Shown one piece after another: positions 40,790-41,788 of a DNA stretch of 41,788 bases (positions are counted from its first letter, which is position 1; each line of letters starts with the position of its first letter). The position numbers were made by a program, and so were the translations under genes. The stretch comes from an uncultured Pelagibacteraceae bacterium (GTDB lineage Bacteria > Pseudomonadota > Alphaproteobacteria > Pelagibacterales > Pelagibacteraceae): the NCBI GenBank assembly GCA_902534465.1, contig CACAPU010000008.1, forward strand, positions 1-41,788, given 5' to 3'. The notes beneath the pieces were generated by a model. It was not told the origin of the DNA. It did not search any database and worked only from the letters and a program-made list of their open reading frames with translations.

Positions 40790-41761
40790 TTATTTGTATG
40801 CGGCAAGTACGCTAGCTCCTGTTTTGCCAGCCTTTTTCTTCCATTCTTTTGCCATTTTTTTTCCGACTTTTTGGAAATGTTTTTCTAAATCAGCATTTAC
40901 TTTGCCTACTACCATTCCTGCAGCAGCTAGAGCTTTTTTGTCTTCAATATTTCCAACTCTAGAGAGCATCCAACCTTTTTCTTCTGCAGCAGCAGCTTCT
41001 CTTTTAATTAAAAGTTGAGTATCTGCATCTAACTTATTCCAAGATCCTCTATGTGCAACAACCATGTTTTTTGGGAACCAAGCAGCAATATCATAGAAAT
41101 ATTTAACACCGTTCTCCCAAATTTTGCTATTTTTACCAGTTGTTGGAGATGTAATCATACTTTCAACTGCACCAGTTGAAAATGCTTGACTAATTTCAGC
41201 TGCCTCAATTTTTGTTGGAGCCATACCTGTAAGTTCTGCAATTCTTATTGTTGCAGAGTTGTAAGCTCTAAATTTTAAACCTTCTAAATCTGAGACACTA
41301 TTGATTTCATTTTTACTATATAGTCCTTGTGCAGGCCATGGAACAGCATATAAAAATACTAATCCCTTTTGATTTAAACTTTCAATGATTGCTGGCTTTG
41401 ATGCTTGATATAATTTCATAGCATCGTCATATGATGTTGCTAAAAAAGGTTGTGAGTCGATTTCAAGAATAGGGTCAACTTTTCCTAATGCCGACATAAA
41501 TCTTTCACCCATCTGTGCTTGACCAGTTCTTACTGCTCTAAAGATTTCTCCGCCTTTAAATAATGATCCACCAGGATGTGTAACTATTGTTAGTTTTCCT
41601 CCACTTTTCTCTGAAACGTTTTTAGCAAATTCTGCAGCATTTGCTGAGTGAAAGTTACTAGCACCATAAGCTAGAGCCATATCCCACTTTTCAGAAGCAT
41701 TTACATTTGCTATTAACAAGACAGAAAATAAAATAGAAAACAAAGTTTTTAAAATTTTCAT
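40790..41761 (-). CDS. dctP: TRAP transporter solute-binding protein
   Basis: DctP catches the substrate in the periplasm and hands it to DctQM. The 323-aa protein has a signal peptide ending NVNASE (cleavage about residue 22), then WDMALAYGASNFHSANAAEFAKNV. GGSLFKGGEIFRAVRTGQAQMG fits the family segment, and LEGLKFRAYNSA carries the Arg expected to clamp a substrate carboxylate. The nearby 5-oxoprolinase genes make 5-oxoproline a possible ligand, and Bordetella DctP-family proteins that bind pyroglutamate are known. A strong Shine-Dalgarno site precedes the start. Confidence 0.94.
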   Translation of the reverse strand: MKILKTLFSILFSVLLIANVNASEKWDMALAYGASNFHSANAAEFAKNVSEKSGGKLTIVTHPGGSLFKGGEIFRAVRTGQAQMGERFMSALGKVDPILEIDSQPFLATSYDDAMKLYQASKPAIIESLNQKGLVFLYAVPWPAQGLYSKNEINSVSDLEGLKFRAYNSATIRIAELTGMAPTKIEAAEISQAFSTGAVESMITSPTTGKNSKIWENGVKYFYDIAAWFPKNMVVAHRGSWNKLDADTQLLIKREAAAAEEKGWMLSRVGNIEDKKALAAAGMVVGKVNADLEKHFQKVGKKMAKEWKKKAGKTGASVLAAYK

Positions 41762-41764
41762 TAA

Positions 41765-41771
41765 TCCTCCT
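41765..41771 (-). promoter_or_regulatory. Consensus Shine-Dalgarno site of dctP
   Basis: On the - strand AAGGAGG precedes the ATG at 41761 by about 3-4 nt. This is the strongest ribosome site in the window, in keeping with high production of TRAP binding proteins. The promoter lies beyond the right edge. Confidence 0.75.
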
Positions 41772-41788
41772 TAATTTTTAAAAAATAC

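Noticed and set aside
1..41788. tRNA, rRNA, CRISPR arrays and insertion sequences
   Set aside because: Reading both strands by eye gave no T-loop or anticodon-arm pattern, no spaced identical repeats and no transposase motif. A covariance-model scan could not be run here.

Overview
The window is a gene-dense, AT-rich stretch (judged by eye) of a streamlined alphaproteobacterial chromosome. It most resembles the SAR11 / Candidatus Pelagibacter group. The grounds are many 1-35 nt gene overlaps, very short intergenic gaps, lysine/asparagine/isoleucine-rich proteins, frequent GTG and TTG starts, few strong Shine-Dalgarno sites, and a typical SAR11 gene set (NAD formate dehydrogenase, TRAP transporter, many EamA/DMT permeases, glutathione synthesis genes, FeS-BCP-type photolyase). 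The SAR11 assignment is an inference from gene content and style; no marker gene was compared. No tRNA, rRNA, CRISPR array, insertion sequence or prophage was seen.

Layout. (1) 1-6130, + strand: tail of rplI, dnaB, an MMPL/RND-type membrane protein, cvpA and purF, a core housekeeping run. (2) 6132-13879, + strand: an HD-domain protein resembling phosphonate oxygenases, a YyaL-type thioredoxin-domain protein, gshA and gshB for glutathione, a DMT and an MFS transporter, and an FkbM methyltransferase. (3) 13933-17517: a 2-hydroxyacid dehydrogenase, a YajQ-family protein, small hypothetical genes, then a mosaic in which two unrelated genes (an exported alpha/beta hydrolase and a 75-aa protein) are accompanied by truncated copies of each other's 5' ends. 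(4) 17519-20590, - strand: DMT transporter, amidinotransferase and threonine aldolase. (5) 20668-25528, + strand: an IscU-like protein with an HPP membrane protein, NAD formate dehydrogenase, msrA, an MDR oxidoreductase, a DMT transporter and a hidden 59-aa membrane protein. (6) 25523-28418, - strand: a DAO-type flavoprotein, an exported sugar-dehydrogenase-like beta-propeller and an atypical SDR. (7) 28429-36064: a photolyase-family protein, DCC/DUF393 protein, DUF2256 protein and SDR, facing a - strand run of flavoprotein, DUF1365, Cfa-like methyltransferase and DUF3833 lipoprotein. Related sets form photo-oxidative stress and membrane-lipid modules in other Proteobacteria. (8) 36061-41761: 5-oxoprolinase genes pxpB and pxpC diverging from pxpA, a TPR protein and a complete TRAP transporter (dctP, dctQ, dctM).

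How it fits together. Themes are thiol and redox maintenance (gshA/gshB, msrA, YyaL, DCC protein), light damage and lipid modification (region 7), one-carbon and amino-acid use (formate dehydrogenase, threonine aldolase, amidinotransferase, DAO oxidase), and scavenging of small organic acids such as 5-oxoproline. The most unusual structures are the start-anchored gene-fragment mosaic at 16091-17517, the photolyase/lipid island whose photolyase and Cfa-like protein both lack canonical ligand residues of their families, and regulatory hairpins that abut or contain start codons (msrA, dctQ).
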